This document shows positions 35,860 through 45,186 of a stretch of 64,000 bases of DNA, piece by piece. This stretch comes from Anaerolineae bacterium (GTDB lineage: Bacteria > Chloroflexota > Anaerolineae > Aggregatilineales > Aggregatilineaceae): contig JAFGHR010000125.1 of the NCBI GenBank assembly GCA_016930015.1, positions 46,818 through 110,817 on the forward strand, in the 5' to 3' direction. The notes under the pieces were generated by a model, which made no database searches, was not told where the DNA came from, and worked only from the letters and a program-made list of their open reading frames with translations. Both the position numbers and the translations under genes were made by a program. Position 1 is the stretch's first letter. Each line of letters starts with the position of its first letter.

Positions 35860-37211
35860 GATTCACCTCGTTGTATACGCGCTTCGGCGGCGGCGGCGTG
35901 CGCGGTTAACGCTTCGGCACGCGCCAACACGACTGCCGACCGGCTGAGTTCAGCCGCCGCGCTTGTTTCCAGGCCGATCACGCTCGTGATCTTGACGAAA
36001 TCCAGCACGTTCAGCGGCGAGGCAAACCGCGCCGTGCCGCCCGTGGGCATGACGTGACTCGGCCCGGCTACGTAGTCGCCCAGCACCTCGAACGAGCTTT
36101 CGCCCAAAAAGATACCGCCCGCGTTGCGCACGCGTCCGATCCACTGCCAGGGATCATCGACCAGCAAACACAGGTGTTCGGCGGCGTAGGTATTCGCGAC
36201 GTCAAACGCCTGCGCCAGATCATCCACGATCACCGCGCCGCTGCGATTCGGTATCGACTGGGCGATAATATCCGCCCGGCTGAGATCGGCGGCGCGACGC
36301 GCGATTTCGGCGGCGACGGCCTCGGCCAGTTCGCGGCTCGGCGTGACCAGGATCGCGGCGGCCAGGACGTCGTGCTCGGCCTGCGCGAGCAGGTCGGCAG
36401 CGGCCAATCCCGGATCGGCGCTGGCATCGGCGATCACCATCGTTTCGGTAGGTCCGGGCAGGCCATCGATGCCCACGTCGCCGTAAACCTGCTGCTTGGC
36501 GAGCGTAACGAACAGGTTGCCCGGCCCCACGATTTTCGCCACACGCGGCACGCTCTCGGTGCCATAAGCCATGGCCGCGATCGCCTGCGCGCCGCCCACG
36601 CGGAACAGCTTCGACACACCGCACACTGCCGCCGCCGCCAGGATCACGGGCGGCACGCCCTCATCACCGCGACCGGGCGGCGTACATAACACGATCTCCG
36701 GCACGCCTGCCACCTGGGCCGGGATCACGCTCATCAGCAGCGATGACGGCAGCGGTGCGGTGCCGCCTGCCACATATACGCCCACCGAATCGACCGGCCT
36801 GACCAACTGGCCCAGCGATCCTTCGATCTGGGCGTCGATCCAACTGGTGACCGGCTGTTTTTCGTGAAACGCTCGAATCCGTTCCGCCGCCAGCCGCAGC
36901 GCGTCCAGCACGTCCGGCGGAATCGCGTCCAGCGCGGCGGTGATCGCGGCTTCGGGCACGGCCAGCGCGTCAAGGTGTGCACCGTCGATGCGCGCGTTCC
37001 AGTCGAACAGGGCCGCGTCGCCGCCGTCGCGCACGCTCTGAATGATACGACTGACCGCTTCCGCCGGGCTGACCGGTTCCCCGAACAGGTCGCGCAGGCT
37101 GTCCACGATGCGCGGCGGCACATCCACGTCGCGCAGACTGCGCCGCTTGAGAATCGTGTTTTCGGCTTCGGCCAGGCTGTCGTAAATGGGCAGGATTACG
37201 TGAGTTTTCAT
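35856..37211 (-). CDS. hisD: Histidinol dehydrogenase
   Basis: 451 residues; final two oxidations of histidinol to histidine with NAD and zinc. Zinc ligands in LLAQAEHD and the catalytic pair Glu-His in AAEHLCLL are present, as is the His in [14 protein letters not shown]. Normal length. Its start ATG overlaps the end of hisG by four bases, continuing the chain of coupled genes. Confidence 0.96.
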   Translation of the reverse strand: MKTHVILPIYDSLAEAENTILKRRSLRDVDVPPRIVDSLRDLFGEPVSPAEAVSRIIQSVRDGGDAALFDWNARIDGAHLDALAVPEAAITAALDAIPPDVLDALRLAAERIRAFHEKQPVTSWIDAQIEGSLGQLVRPVDSVGVYVAGGTAPLPSSLLMSVIPAQVAGVPEIVLCTPPGRGDEGVPPVILAAAAVCGVSKLFRVGGAQAIAAMAYGTESVPRVAKIVGPGNLFVTLAKQQVYGDVGIDGLPGPTETMVIADASADPGLAAADLLAQAEHDVLAAAILVTPSRELAEAVAAEIARRAADLSRADIIAQSIPNRSGAVIVDDLAQAFDVANTYAAEHLCLLVDDPWQWIGRVRNAGGIFLGESSFEVLGDYVAGPSHVMPTGGTARFASPLNVLDFVKITSVIGLETSAAAELSRSAVVLARAEALTAHAAAAEARIQRGES

Positions 37212-38218
37212 GGGTTGGTTTCCTCTGGTTGCAGCGCGGCCAGCAACTGTTGGTAGCGTACTGGCTGCTCCTCAAAAATATAGGTGACCGGCGTGACCAC
37301 CACGCCGCTGCCACCAATCGCGCGGATTTGCTGGATCACGTTGTATAGGCGGCTGGCGGACGACACGATATTGATCGCCCACCACTGACCGTGCTCGGTG
37401 CGTGTGATCATCGGGGACAGGGTAGGGCCTTGCAGGCCGCCGACGTCCGGCTGGCTGAATACACGTTCGCGGATATCCTCGGCGGACGTGCCGCGCATGT
37501 TGGCGAACACCATGTATTGACTGCGGGCGCGCAGGTGCGCTTCGATAAACTCCAACATCTGGCGCGTGGCGGCCAGCACATCCGGGCGCGTGGTCAGTGC
37601 GGCGCGGTTGCCAATAAAAACCGCCTGCGACCGAACCAGGGTGCCCCCTTCGATCTGGTGCAGGCGATTTTCACGCAGCGTGGTGCCGGTGCTGGTGATA
37701 TCCGCGATGAAGTCGGCGTACCCGACCGTCGGCGCGGACTCTAACGCGCCGTCAGCGCTGATCACGCGCATATTGGTGATCCCGGCTGTGTCAAAAAAAC
37801 GCGCCACAGTGTTTTTGAACTTGGTTGCTACCCGCAGTTCGCCGTTGGCCGCCCGGCGGCCCAGGTCATTCACCGACTGCACGTCGTCCCACTCGTCCGG
37901 CACGGCCAGCACCAGCTCACACTCGCCGTACCCCAGCGCGTCGTGAATCATGACGACCGGTTCGGGCCAATCGCCGATCATCTCAGTCAGCGTATCAAAC
38001 CCCGTGATCCCCAGGTCCACATCCCCGGCAGCGACACTCACCGGGATATCGCGGGCGCGTTGAAACAAGATCAACACATCCGGCAGCGCGGGCAGCGTAG
38101 CCATGTACTGGCGGGGATTGGTTTTGTTAGCGCGCAGCCCGCAGCCCGCCAGGAAGTCGAGCGTTTCCTCTTCCATGCGGCCTTTGCTGGGCAGCGCGAT
38201 TCGAATTTGTTGCGGCAT
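37208..38218 (-). CDS. hisG: ATP phosphoribosyltransferase, long form
   Basis: 336 residues; first step, joining ATP and PRPP, and the usual point of histidine feedback. The N-terminal periplasmic-binding-like catalytic halves start [18 protein letters not shown], with GITGFDTL and the PRPP loop [12 protein letters not shown]. The extra C-terminal ~75 residues match the ACT-like regulatory domain of the long HisG form, so no HisZ partner should be needed. ATG 38218 follows GAGGAGAG. It is the first structural gene of the operon, 20 bp after the attenuator terminator. Confidence 0.95.
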   Translation of the reverse strand: MPQQIRIALPSKGRMEEETLDFLAGCGLRANKTNPRQYMATLPALPDVLILFQRARDIPVSVAAGDVDLGITGFDTLTEMIGDWPEPVVMIHDALGYGECELVLAVPDEWDDVQSVNDLGRRAANGELRVATKFKNTVARFFDTAGITNMRVISADGALESAPTVGYADFIADITSTGTTLRENRLHQIEGGTLVRSQAVFIGNRAALTTRPDVLAATRQMLEFIEAHLRARSQYMVFANMRGTSAEDIRERVFSQPDVGGLQGPTLSPMITRTEHGQWWAINIVSSASRLYNVIQQIRAIGGSGVVVTPVTYIFEEQPVRYQQLLAALQPEETNP

Positions 38219-38238
38219 GTTGCTCTCTCCTCATCACA

Positions 38239-38270
38239 AAAAAACGCCCCCCGGCGAACCGGGAGGCGTC
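38239..38270 (-). terminator. Attenuator terminator of the his operon
   Basis: On the minus strand an 11-bp GC-rich stem with one G-U wobble, closed by a TTCG tetraloop (38245-38270), is followed by seven T. It lies between the leader peptide stop and hisG. The segment CGTCTG in the leader (38337-38332) can pair with CAGACG (38273-38268), which takes the first three bases of the terminator stem, a possible though partial antiterminator. Confidence 0.92.
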
Positions 38271-38296
38271 TGAATGCCCTGTTACAAACGTTGTGT

Positions 38297-38380
38297 TCAG
38301 GCACACACACACTCACGACCGGGCCGGAGGCCAGACGTGTAACCATGATGATGAGCGTGAACGTGTGTTTGTTTTATCAT
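38297..38380 (-). CDS. hisL: his operon leader peptide
   Basis: 27 residues, MIKQTHVHAHHHGYTSG... with five His codons among codons 6-12 and a TGA stop 26 bp before the terminator stem. This is the hallmark of histidine attenuation: when charged His-tRNA is scarce the ribosome stalls in the run and transcription continues into hisG. There is no ribosome binding site; the -10 box ends seven bases before the ATG, so the mRNA probably begins at or one base before the start codon. Too short for usual gene finders. Confidence 0.88.
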   Translation of the reverse strand: MIKQTHVHAHHHGYTSGLRPGRECVCA

Positions 38381-38387
38381 GTGTGAC

Positions 38388-38417
38388 AGTATAACGAATA
38401 TTGTTTTGACTTGTCAA
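38388..38417 (-). promoter_or_regulatory. his operon promoter
   Basis: On the minus strand TTGACA (38417-38412), 18-bp spacer, TATACT (38393-38388), then seven bases to the leader ATG. The stretch 38418-38563 upstream shows nothing else. Confidence 0.85.
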
Positions 38418-38563
38418 TCGGGCGATTTGCACAAGTCGCGCCGGGGCATGCCCGGTCAGGGGAATCAATGGGTACGTGTTGTGAACAACACAGAACAAAC
38501 TACCCGCCGACTCTCAGGTGGCGGTGCAGTGCCCCCTCATGTTTTACCAGCTACTGACAATAC

Positions 38564-38893
38564 CTAAACATGCGTTGTGACTTTATCACGTTTGAGCAGC
38601 ACGACCTTCAGGTCACGCTGTTGGATTAGACGGCGCACAACCGGGTTGCTTTGAACCGGCAGCATCTCGATGACTTCACCTTTGGTTAATTCGAAGTGGT
38701 AGACATCAACCCGGCGAACACCGGCATGCCAGTGTTCTTCCAGCCCGATCACAGGGCTGATGTTCCATTCGTCAACCAGGCGTTGAAGCAGCACATCTGC
38801 CGGAGCATACCGCTGGGATGACGCGGACCAGTGACGCCGCGTGTCATTTGATCGCAGTTCCATCTCAATGAACGATGGTGCGGCACCTGCCAT
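38564..38893 (-). CDS. Small protein of unknown function
   Basis: 109 residues (MAGAAPSFIEMELRS...KVTTHV). A compact domain with a Trp-rich central part (EWNISPVIGLEEHWHAGVRR) and a strand-like segment ending VYHFELTKGEVIEMLPV, then a helical basic C-terminus. I do not recognise the family. ATG 38893 is preceded by AAGGAGG at eight bases, and a promoter lies about 35-63 bp upstream, so the gene is well supported as real. The longer open frame upstream has no signal. It is a single gene transcribed towards the his leader. Confidence 0.75.
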   Translation of the reverse strand: MAGAAPSFIEMELRSNDTRRHWSASSQRYAPADVLLQRLVDEWNISPVIGLEEHWHAGVRRVDVYHFELTKGEVIEMLPVQSNPVVRRLIQQRDLKVVLLKRDKVTTHV

Positions 38894-38927
38894 GTATCCT
38901 ACCTCCTTTATACTGCTATTAACTCGT

Positions 38928-38956
38928 GATATAATACGCGAGTACCTTGCTGTAAA
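38928..38956 (-). promoter_or_regulatory. Promoter of the 109-residue protein gene
   Basis: On the minus strand TTTACA (38956-38951), 17-bp spacer, TATATC (38933-38928). Confidence 0.55.
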
Positions 38957-39061
38957 GATGCACCTGTCCACTCAAAAAACAACTGGCCTGTGTTAAAACT
39001 GACACAACATACTATAAAATTTCTTTTCCTCATTTATCTGGCGTCAAAATTATCCCGGTGC

Positions 39062-39090
39062 TTGACCGTCCATATTTGCCGGGCTAGAAT
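39062..39090 (+). promoter_or_regulatory. asnS promoter
   Basis: TTGACC (39062-39067), 17-bp spacer, TAGAAT (39085-39090), giving a leader of about 47 bases before asnS. Confidence 0.7.
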
Positions 39091-39143
39091 ACGCGATGGA
39101 TGAATATGTCTCAATTTGATTATAACATACAGGGGATATTTTC

Positions 39144-40481
39144 GTGGCAACTTTGATAAATATTGGCGATATTGCTCAGTACGATGGTCAGGAAGTGACC
39201 GTGCGTGGCTGGCTGTATAACCGCACCGACAAGGGCCGCCTGCAATTTCTGCTAGTACGTGATGGTACCGGTGTTGCGCAGTGCGTGGCCTTTAAAAAAG
39301 AACTACCCTCAGACATGTTTGAGATCGCACAGGCGCTCACCCAGGAATCATCGATGATCGTGACGGGCACCGTGCGTGCGGATGAACGTGCGCCAGGTTA
39401 TCCGGGCGGGTTTGAGGTCGGCATCACATCCATCGAGTTGATCCAGATCGCGGGCGAATATCCGATCCAGCCTAAAGAACACGGCGTTGAGTTTTTGATG
39501 GATAACCGGCATTTGTGGGTGCGCTCGCTGCGACAGTGGGCGATTTTGCGGATTCGCGCCACCATCATCAGCGCGCTGCGGAACTGGCTCGACGATCACG
39601 GTTATATGCTGGTTGATACGCCGATTCTGACTCCGGCAGCCGGTGAAAACACGACCACGCTGTTCGAAATCGACTACTACGGCGAGTCGGCGTTCCTGGC
39701 GCAAACCGGCCAGCTTTACAACGAGGCGAACATCGCATCGTTTGGCAAAGTGTACTGCTTCGGTCCCACGTTCCGCGCCGAAAAGTCTAAAACGCGCCGC
39801 CACCTGATGGAATTCTGGATGATCGAGCCAGAAATGGCGTTTTTTGACCTGGAAGACCTGATGGTGATGGAAGAACAGTATATCAGCGCGGTGGTACAAA
39901 CCGTGCTCGAAAAACACCGCATGGAGCTTGAAATCCTGGAGCGCGATATCAGTAAGCTGGAAAATATCACGCCGCCGTTTGCCCGCATCAGTTATGACGA
40001 AGCCGTCGAGCGCCTGGAAAAACTGGCCGCGGAAATCGACGACCCGGAGCGCAAAGCCGAACTGGCGATCACCTGGGGCGGTGACTTCGGTTCGCCGCAC
40101 GAAACCGCCATCGCCGAAATGTTCGACAAACCGGTGTTTGTGACCAACTATCCCAGCGCGGTCAAGGCGTTTTATATGCAGCCGGTCGAAGGCCGCCCCG
40201 AAGTATGCCGCAGCGTGGATCTGCTCGCCCCCGAAGGGTACGGCGAGATCACGGGCGGCAGCGAGCGTATCTATGATCCGGACCTGCTCAAGCAGCGCAT
40301 TGACGAAATCGGCATTTCGCCGGAAAACTACGCCTGGTACCTGGACCTGCGGCGTTATGGGACGGTGCCGCATTCAGGTTTTGGCCTGGGCATCGAGCGC
40401 ACGGTCGCGTGGATTTGCGGCCTGCCGCACATTCGCGAAACCATCCCGTACGCGCGTATGCTCAACCGGCTGTATCCCTGA
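39144..40481 (+). CDS. asnS: Asparaginyl-tRNA synthetase
   Basis: 445 residues, class IIb synthetase. The OB-fold anticodon-binding domain (about 8-105; [23 protein letters not shown]) is followed by the catalytic core with motif 2 ([25 protein letters not shown]) and motif 3 ([16 protein letters not shown]). [12 protein letters not shown] marks asparaginyl rather than aspartyl enzymes. GTG 39144 lies eight bases after AGGGG. The presence of asnS indicates direct charging of tRNA-Asn. A GNAT gene follows 32 bp downstream. Confidence 0.95.
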   Translation: MATLINIGDIAQYDGQEVTVRGWLYNRTDKGRLQFLLVRDGTGVAQCVAFKKELPSDMFEIAQALTQESSMIVTGTVRADERAPGYPGGFEVGITSIELIQIAGEYPIQPKEHGVEFLMDNRHLWVRSLRQWAILRIRATIISALRNWLDDHGYMLVDTPILTPAAGENTTTLFEIDYYGESAFLAQTGQLYNEANIASFGKVYCFGPTFRAEKSKTRRHLMEFWMIEPEMAFFDLEDLMVMEEQYISAVVQTVLEKHRMELEILERDISKLENITPPFARISYDEAVERLEKLAAEIDDPERKAELAITWGGDFGSPHETAIAEMFDKPVFVTNYPSAVKAFYMQPVEGRPEVCRSVDLLAPEGYGEITGGSERIYDPDLLKQRIDEIGISPENYAWYLDLRRYGTVPHSGFGLGIERTVAWICGLPHIRETIPYARMLNRLYP

Positions 40482-40513
40482 CACGCAGCGCAGCGGCGCT
40501 GGCGTTCGATGCC

Positions 40514-41230
40514 ATGTCTATCTACGAACAACGAACCCAGGTGCGCCGCCTGCTGGACGATTCCAATCCAGCCGACGCACCTACAGCCTATTATGCCCTG
40601 TTTCACCCGCCTGCCCGGTCAACGCTGCACGTCCTGACGGGTGAGACCGGGCAGGTTGACGGATTTGCGGGGTGCTTCCAGACCGGCATCGACCTGTTCC
40701 GCCCGCTGGTTACGCTGGCCTGCCAGGATGCAGCCTGCGCTGCCGATGCACTCGCCGCCACGCTGACACCCGGACGACCGTATATTCTGTTCGCCAACAT
40801 GAACCAACTGCCCCTGGTTGGCGGCAGTTTGCAAATAAACAATCACCGCGTGTTACAAATTTACCAGCTTGATTCCCGGCGTTTTGAGCCGGTCGTTAAC
40901 GTGCTGGTGCAGTGTAAGATCACCGATGATGTGCCGCGCTGCTGGATCGATTCGGGCGGGCTGCAAGCCGTCTCCGGAGTCAACTGGCAGAGTCCCGCCT
41001 TTGCCGAAATTTATGTGCAAACCGACACCCAGGCCCGCGAACGTGGATGGGGCCAAAGTGTGACATCATCGGTCGTGCAGGCCGTGCTGGAAAGCGGGCG
41101 GATTCCGCTGTACTTGGTCGAAAACGATAACGTACCGTCGCGCCGGTTAGCGGAAAATCTGGGTTTTGTGGATACCGGCGCGCGTCAGGTGTATGCTGAT
41201 GTGGTCTACCTGGGGCATCCCGCCGGGTAG
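40514..41230 (+). CDS. GNAT family acetyltransferase
   Basis: 238 residues. The C-terminal half (about 150-235) has the GNAT signature: the RERGWGQSVTSSVVQAVLE acetyl-CoA loop and helix, and ENDNVPSRRLAENLGFVDTG. The N-terminal half is less conserved. Substrate unknown. No ribosome binding site precedes ATG 40514; the gene is 32 bp after asnS and is likely read from the same mRNA. The open frame runs back into asnS, but those codons overlap asnS in another frame and are ignored. Confidence 0.8.
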   Translation: MSIYEQRTQVRRLLDDSNPADAPTAYYALFHPPARSTLHVLTGETGQVDGFAGCFQTGIDLFRPLVTLACQDAACAADALAATLTPGRPYILFANMNQLPLVGGSLQINNHRVLQIYQLDSRRFEPVVNVLVQCKITDDVPRCWIDSGGLQAVSGVNWQSPAFAEIYVQTDTQARERGWGQSVTSSVVQAVLESGRIPLYLVENDNVPSRRLAENLGFVDTGARQVYADVVYLGHPAG

Positions 41231-41285
41231 AATGATTGCTGCGAACCGTTCACCGTACCAATTACTGTTTATGAAAGGACCTGCC

Positions 41286-41780
41286 ATGCCGCTTGAATTT
41301 GACGTTGTTCAGATCAAAAAGCCGGAAAATATCAATTTTATCCTGGGCCAGACGCATTTCATCAAGACCATCGAAGACATGCACGAAGCCCTGGTGACCA
41401 CCGTGCCGGGGATCACGTTTGGGCTGGCATTCTGTGAAGCATCGCAGGACCGGCTGATTCGCTGGACGGGCACGGACGACGCCCTGACTCAGCTTGCTAT
41501 CGAAAACGCGCAGGCTATCGCCGCCGGGCACAGTTTTATCCTGTTCCTGGGCGACGGCTTTTTCCCGATCAACGTGATGCGCGCCGTCCGCAGCGTGCCG
41601 GAGATCGTGAACCTGTTCTGCGCTACGGCCAACCCCACGCAGGTGATCGTCGCCAAAACCGAGCAGGGCCGGGGGATTATGGGCGTGATCGACGGCTTCA
41701 GCAGTTTGGGCGTTGAAGAAGACGAACATATCGCCCACCGTAAAGCGTTTTTGCGCATGATCGGCTACAAGTTCAGCTAA
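41286..41780 (+). CDS. Adenosine-specific kinase family protein
   Basis: 164 residues matching the PF04008 adenosine-specific kinase family along its whole length: KPENINFILGQTHFIKTIED, VPGITFGLAFCEAS, AAGHSFILFLGDGFFPINVM, FCATANPTQVIVAKTEQGRG and GVIDGFSSLGVE. The family is named from an archaeal member that phosphorylates adenosine; it is common in archaea and thermophiles and the function has been little tested. ATG 41286 follows AAAGGA by seven bases. Soluble, cytoplasmic, single gene. Confidence 0.92.
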   Translation: MPLEFDVVQIKKPENINFILGQTHFIKTIEDMHEALVTTVPGITFGLAFCEASQDRLIRWTGTDDALTQLAIENAQAIAAGHSFILFLGDGFFPINVMRAVRSVPEIVNLFCATANPTQVIVAKTEQGRGIMGVIDGFSSLGVEEDEHIAHRKAFLRMIGYKFS

Positions 41781-41860
41781 CCGGGTTACCGGACCAACAT
41801 ATCGCACCCCACGATAACTTAAGGTGCCGGGTATGTTGCTTATCGAATTGGATACATCAC

Positions 41861-43228
41861 ATGTACGATACCGATGCTTTTAATACGTTTCTCGACCAGA
41901 ACCAGGACCGTTTTTTAGATGAGTTCGCCCAATTTATCGGGCAGATCAGCGTTGCCGCCGATGGGCGCGGCGTGAATGATATGGCCGCGTTGGTCGCGGA
42001 GCGCTTCCGGCAGCTTGGTGCAGCCGTGACCGTTTACCCCACGCCGGGATCACCCGTGATCTATGCCGAAATCGGGCCGGAAGACGCCGACCGCACGCTG
42101 TTGATCTACAACCATTACGACGTGCAGCCCGAAGACCCGGTCGATCTGTGGGATACCCCGCCGTTCGAAATGGTGATTCGGGACGGCGTGATCTACGGGC
42201 GCGGCACGGGCGACGACAAGGGCGAGCTGCTCTCGCGGATTCAGGCCGTCGAGGCGTGGCTGGCGACTCAGGGTGATCTGCCGGTGCGGATCAAGTGGGT
42301 GGTCGAAGGTGAAGAAGAAACCGGCAGCATCCACCTCGAAGCGTGGGTTAAGGCGCACGCCGATCAACTCGCTGCTGACGGCGTGTTGTGGGAAGGCGGC
42401 GGTTACGACGAGGCCGGTCGCCCGCGCTTTGGGCTGGGCGGCAAGGGGCTGGCCTATTTTGAGCTGCGCTGCCAGGGGCCAAACCAGGACCTGCATTCTT
42501 CCCTGGCCCCGATGATCGTCAATCCCGCGTGGCGGCTGGTGTGGGCGTTGAGCACGCTCAAGGACACGAACGACACCATCACGCTCGATGGCTACATGGA
42601 TCACGTGGTCCCGCTGAGCGATGAGGACGCGGCCCGGATCGACGCGGTGCCGCTCGAATTTGAGGCGATGAAACAGCAGTGGGGGCTGGACGGCTGGATC
42701 AACGGCATGAGCAACGATGACGCCCGCCGCCGTTACATTGGCGCACCGACGATCACGATCTGCGGCATTGAGTCCGGGTATGCCGGCCAGGGATCAAAAA
42801 CCGTGCTGCCCGCCGAAGCAACCGCCAAGCTGGATTTCCGGCTGGTCAAGGGCTTGACGCCCGAACTGGCGCATACGCTGCTGCGCGAGCACCTGGACCG
42901 GCGTGGATTCACCGATATCACGGTTACGATGATGAGCGGCGAAGCATTTGCCGCGTCACCGCCCGGCAGCCTGGTTGAACGGGCCGCCATTGCCGCCAGC
43001 CAGGATACCTGGGGCAAAACCCCGGTCATGATGCCCTGGTACCCCGGCAGCGGCCCGGTGTACCCGCTGAGCACCATGTTAGGCATGGCGGCGGTGTTCG
43101 CCGGGGCGACATGGCATCCCAACGCGCGTATCCATTCGCCCAATGAAAACATCCTGCTCAACGATTACATGGCGTCGATGCGCTTTACGGCGGCGTTTTT
43201 GGCACGCTTTGCCGCCCTACAAGCGTAA
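41861..43228 (+). CDS. M20 family dipeptidase/metallopeptidase
   Basis: 455 residues, M20 (ArgE/DapE/carnosinase-like) dizinc hydrolase. Metal ligands are visible in order: His85 in YNHYDVQP, the bridging Asp in [11 protein letters not shown], the general base and ligand Glu pair in [10 protein letters not shown], and the C-terminal His in [11 protein letters not shown] dimerisation lid domain interrupts the catalytic domain (about 195-320). Most like the dipeptidase subgroup that acts on dipeptides or N-acyl amino acids; the exact substrate is open. No signal peptide. The ribosome binding site is weak. Confidence 0.93.
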   Translation: MYDTDAFNTFLDQNQDRFLDEFAQFIGQISVAADGRGVNDMAALVAERFRQLGAAVTVYPTPGSPVIYAEIGPEDADRTLLIYNHYDVQPEDPVDLWDTPPFEMVIRDGVIYGRGTGDDKGELLSRIQAVEAWLATQGDLPVRIKWVVEGEEETGSIHLEAWVKAHADQLAADGVLWEGGGYDEAGRPRFGLGGKGLAYFELRCQGPNQDLHSSLAPMIVNPAWRLVWALSTLKDTNDTITLDGYMDHVVPLSDEDAARIDAVPLEFEAMKQQWGLDGWINGMSNDDARRRYIGAPTITICGIESGYAGQGSKTVLPAEATAKLDFRLVKGLTPELAHTLLREHLDRRGFTDITVTMMSGEAFAASPPGSLVERAAIAASQDTWGKTPVMMPWYPGSGPVYPLSTMLGMAAVFAGATWHPNARIHSPNENILLNDYMASMRFTAAFLARFAALQA

Positions 43229-43292
43229 AGACGCCGGATTTGTTAGACTCTGGGTACGGTATCTCACCTATTTTCTAAGGACAAGTGCTCGA

Positions 43293-43811
43293 ATGGCAAA
43301 ACAGTATAAGACGCCGCCTGACATGCAGATCGATCCCGGCAAAAACTATACCGCCACGTTCAAAACCCAGCGCGGTGATATCGTGGTGGAGCTGTTCGCG
43401 GCCCAGGCGCCAGTTACGGTCAACAACTTTGTGTGCCTGGCACGTGACGGTTTTTACGACAACACGACCTTCCACCGCGTGATCAACAATTTTATGGTTC
43501 AAGGCGGCGATCCGGGCGGTGACGGGCGCGGCGGCCCCGGTTATCGTTTTGACGACGAAGCTGGCGCGTTGGGACTCAAGCACGACGGCCCCGGCGTGTT
43601 GAGCATGGCCAACGCCGGACCCAATACCAACGGCAGCCAGTTTTTTATCACGCACACGGCCACGCCCCATCTGAACGGCAAACACGGCGTATTTGGCAAG
43701 GTCAAGGACCAGGCCAGCCTGGACGTGCTGATGACGATCCGTGTACGCGACCCGATGCGCGATCCAAACCCCGGCGACACACTGCACACCATAAAAATCA
43801 CCGAAGCCTGA
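43293..43811 (+). CDS. Cyclophilin-type peptidyl-prolyl isomerase
   Basis: 172 residues, one cyclophilin domain without signal peptide, so a cytoplasmic prolyl isomerase. Active-site features are present: [17 protein letters not shown] (catalytic Arg), [20 protein letters not shown] and [12 protein letters not shown] His in place of the usual Trp (HLNGKH) is common in bacterial forms, which are less sensitive to cyclosporin. ATG 43293, with AAGGA upstream. It ends 50 bp before a short terminator. Confidence 0.94.
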   Translation: MAKQYKTPPDMQIDPGKNYTATFKTQRGDIVVELFAAQAPVTVNNFVCLARDGFYDNTTFHRVINNFMVQGGDPGGDGRGGPGYRFDDEAGALGLKHDGPGVLSMANAGPNTNGSQFFITHTATPHLNGKHGVFGKVKDQASLDVLMTIRVRDPMRDPNPGDTLHTIKITEA

Positions 43812-43860
43812 CGGCGGCTGATTCGCGACTTTTTTGTGCGCTTTCGTGTGCTGCACCAGC

Positions 43861-43881
43861 ATACGGAAGCGTATCTTTTTT
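43861..43881 (+). terminator. Short terminator after the cyclophilin gene
   Basis: ATACG-GAAG-CGTAT, a 5-bp stem, followed by C and six T. The stem is weak but the T tract is good. Confidence 0.55.
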
Positions 43882-43912
43882 GGGGAAACGGACGATTCGG
43901 CAGAATCTCCCA

Positions 43913-43941
43913 TTGCCGTTCGGTGAGGGACCCGGTATGAT
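43913..43941 (+). promoter_or_regulatory. Promoter of the DUF2007 gene and ABC operon
   Basis: TTGCCG (43913-43918), 17-bp spacer, TATGAT (43936-43941). The ATG follows eight bases after the -10 box, so the transcript is probably leaderless. Confidence 0.7.
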
Positions 43942-43949
43942 CGGCGAAT

Positions 43950-44264
43950 ATGGATGATCACACAAATGCACTTACAGTACGCGGACCAGACCAGACACCC
44001 TGGTACGTGGTAGACCACGCCCCAGGCATCACCGCTGCGGAGATTGTCGCCGGGCGGCTGCGCACTGCCAACATACCGGTCTTTTTGTCGCGTGAAGCCG
44101 CCGCGAATTCGGCGATCCCGCTGTCGGTGGGTTTGTTGGGCGGCGTGGATGTGGCCGTGCCTGAGGCATTTTACGCCGAAGCGCTTTTGCTGCTGGAAGG
44201 TGACGAAACCGACCTGGATGAGCTGCCCCCACCCACCATCGACGGGCCGGATGAGGAAAGTTAG
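43950..44264 (+). CDS. DUF2007-like small protein
   Basis: 104 residues. The pattern WYVVDHAPGITAAEIVAGRL, RTANIPVFL and VDVAVPEAFYAEALLLL fits DUF2007, small ferredoxin-like domains sometimes called putative signal-transducing proteins, of unknown role. An acidic, Pro-rich tail follows. There is no ribosome binding site and the -10 box lies eight bases before ATG 43950, so translation is probably leaderless. The ABC permease gene starts 6 bp downstream, so the protein is expressed with the importer. Confidence 0.75.
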   Translation: MDDHTNALTVRGPDQTPWYVVDHAPGITAAEIVAGRLRTANIPVFLSREAAANSAIPLSVGLLGGVDVAVPEAFYAEALLLLEGDETDLDELPPPTIDGPDEES

Positions 44265-44270
44265 CCCTGC

Positions 44271-45158
44271 ATGGACAGTGATACCACTGCCACAAAATCA
44301 CACCCGCACCGCCGCCCACCTGATACGCCGTTTTCTGCCGATTCTGCCGAGCACGCCCCGGCCTTACATTCAACACCCCGCTTGCGTGCAGGCTGGTGGC
44401 GGGCGCTGCTGGCGCCGGGTTTTGGCGTGCTGCTGCTGGTGTTATGGGATGTCGTGGCGCAGTCGGGCCTTTACGCCGATTTTATCGTGCCGTCACCGCG
44501 TGCCGTGGCCGATCGCTGGTGGGACCTGGCCGGCGACGGCTCGCTGACTCGCCACATGGCGGTCACGCTGCGTGAAGTGCTCGTCGGGCTGTTGGCCGGT
44601 GTGAATGCGGCGTTTTGGTCCGGGTACCTGATCGCAAAAAGCCGCCTGGTCGCCAATATCCTGATGCCCTACCTGGTCGCGCTGCAAGCGGTGCCCATTG
44701 TGGCGATCGCGCCGCTGCTGATCATCTGGTTCGGGCCGGGGTTCACGAGCAAAGTGCTGATCTGTGCGCTGCTGGTGTTCTTCCCGATGCTGGTTAATAC
44801 TGTGCTCGGCGTGCGTAACATCCCGTCGGAACTGCGCGACCTGATGGAGGCGCTGGAATCAACACCGCTGCAAACCTTCTGGTACCTGGAGCTGCCCGCA
44901 TCCATGCCGATCGTGATCGGCGGGCTGAAGGTCAGCGCGACGTTGTCGGTGATCGGTGCGGTCGTGGCCGAGTTTGTCAGCGCCAGCGAAGGGTTAGGTT
45001 ACCTGATCAACTTTGGGCGGGGCACGTTCGACACGCCGCTGGTCATCGCCGCCGTGTTTACGCTCACGGTGGTAGCGCTGGCCCTGTACGGGTTAGCCTC
45101 GTGGTTGGAACGCCTGCTGTTAGCATGGCAAAACGCCGGTCGCTCCGTTCATAACTGA
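44271..45158 (+). CDS. ABC transporter permease, SsuC/TauC/ThiX type
   Basis: 295 residues. After a hydrophilic ~40-residue N-terminus come about six membrane spans of the binding-protein-dependent permease family. The cytoplasmic coupling loop that meets the ATPase is LRDLMEALESTPLQTFWYLELPA. The family imports sulfonates, nitrate, thiamine precursors and similar small molecules. It stands between DUF2007 and the binding protein, 28 bp before the latter, in one operon with a single ATPase downstream. Confidence 0.92.
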   Translation: MDSDTTATKSHPHRRPPDTPFSADSAEHAPALHSTPRLRAGWWRALLAPGFGVLLLVLWDVVAQSGLYADFIVPSPRAVADRWWDLAGDGSLTRHMAVTLREVLVGLLAGVNAAFWSGYLIAKSRLVANILMPYLVALQAVPIVAIAPLLIIWFGPGFTSKVLICALLVFFPMLVNTVLGVRNIPSELRDLMEALESTPLQTFWYLELPASMPIVIGGLKVSATLSVIGAVVAEFVSASEGLGYLINFGRGTFDTPLVIAAVFTLTVVALALYGLASWLERLLLAWQNAGRSVHN

Positions 45159-45186
45159 TCGCTCGGAATAGGGGAGATAGAACCTG

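Noticed and set aside
39096..39156. Very short frames (7 and 18 codons) close to the asnS transcription start, the longer with two Asn codons
   Set aside because: No terminator lies between them and asnS, and the longer one overlaps the asnS start, so no attenuation mechanism is visible.
43812..43949. TPP riboswitch before the NMT1-type ABC operon
   Set aside because: No CUGAGA/GAACCUGAUC core is present, and the transcript seems to start at the ATG.
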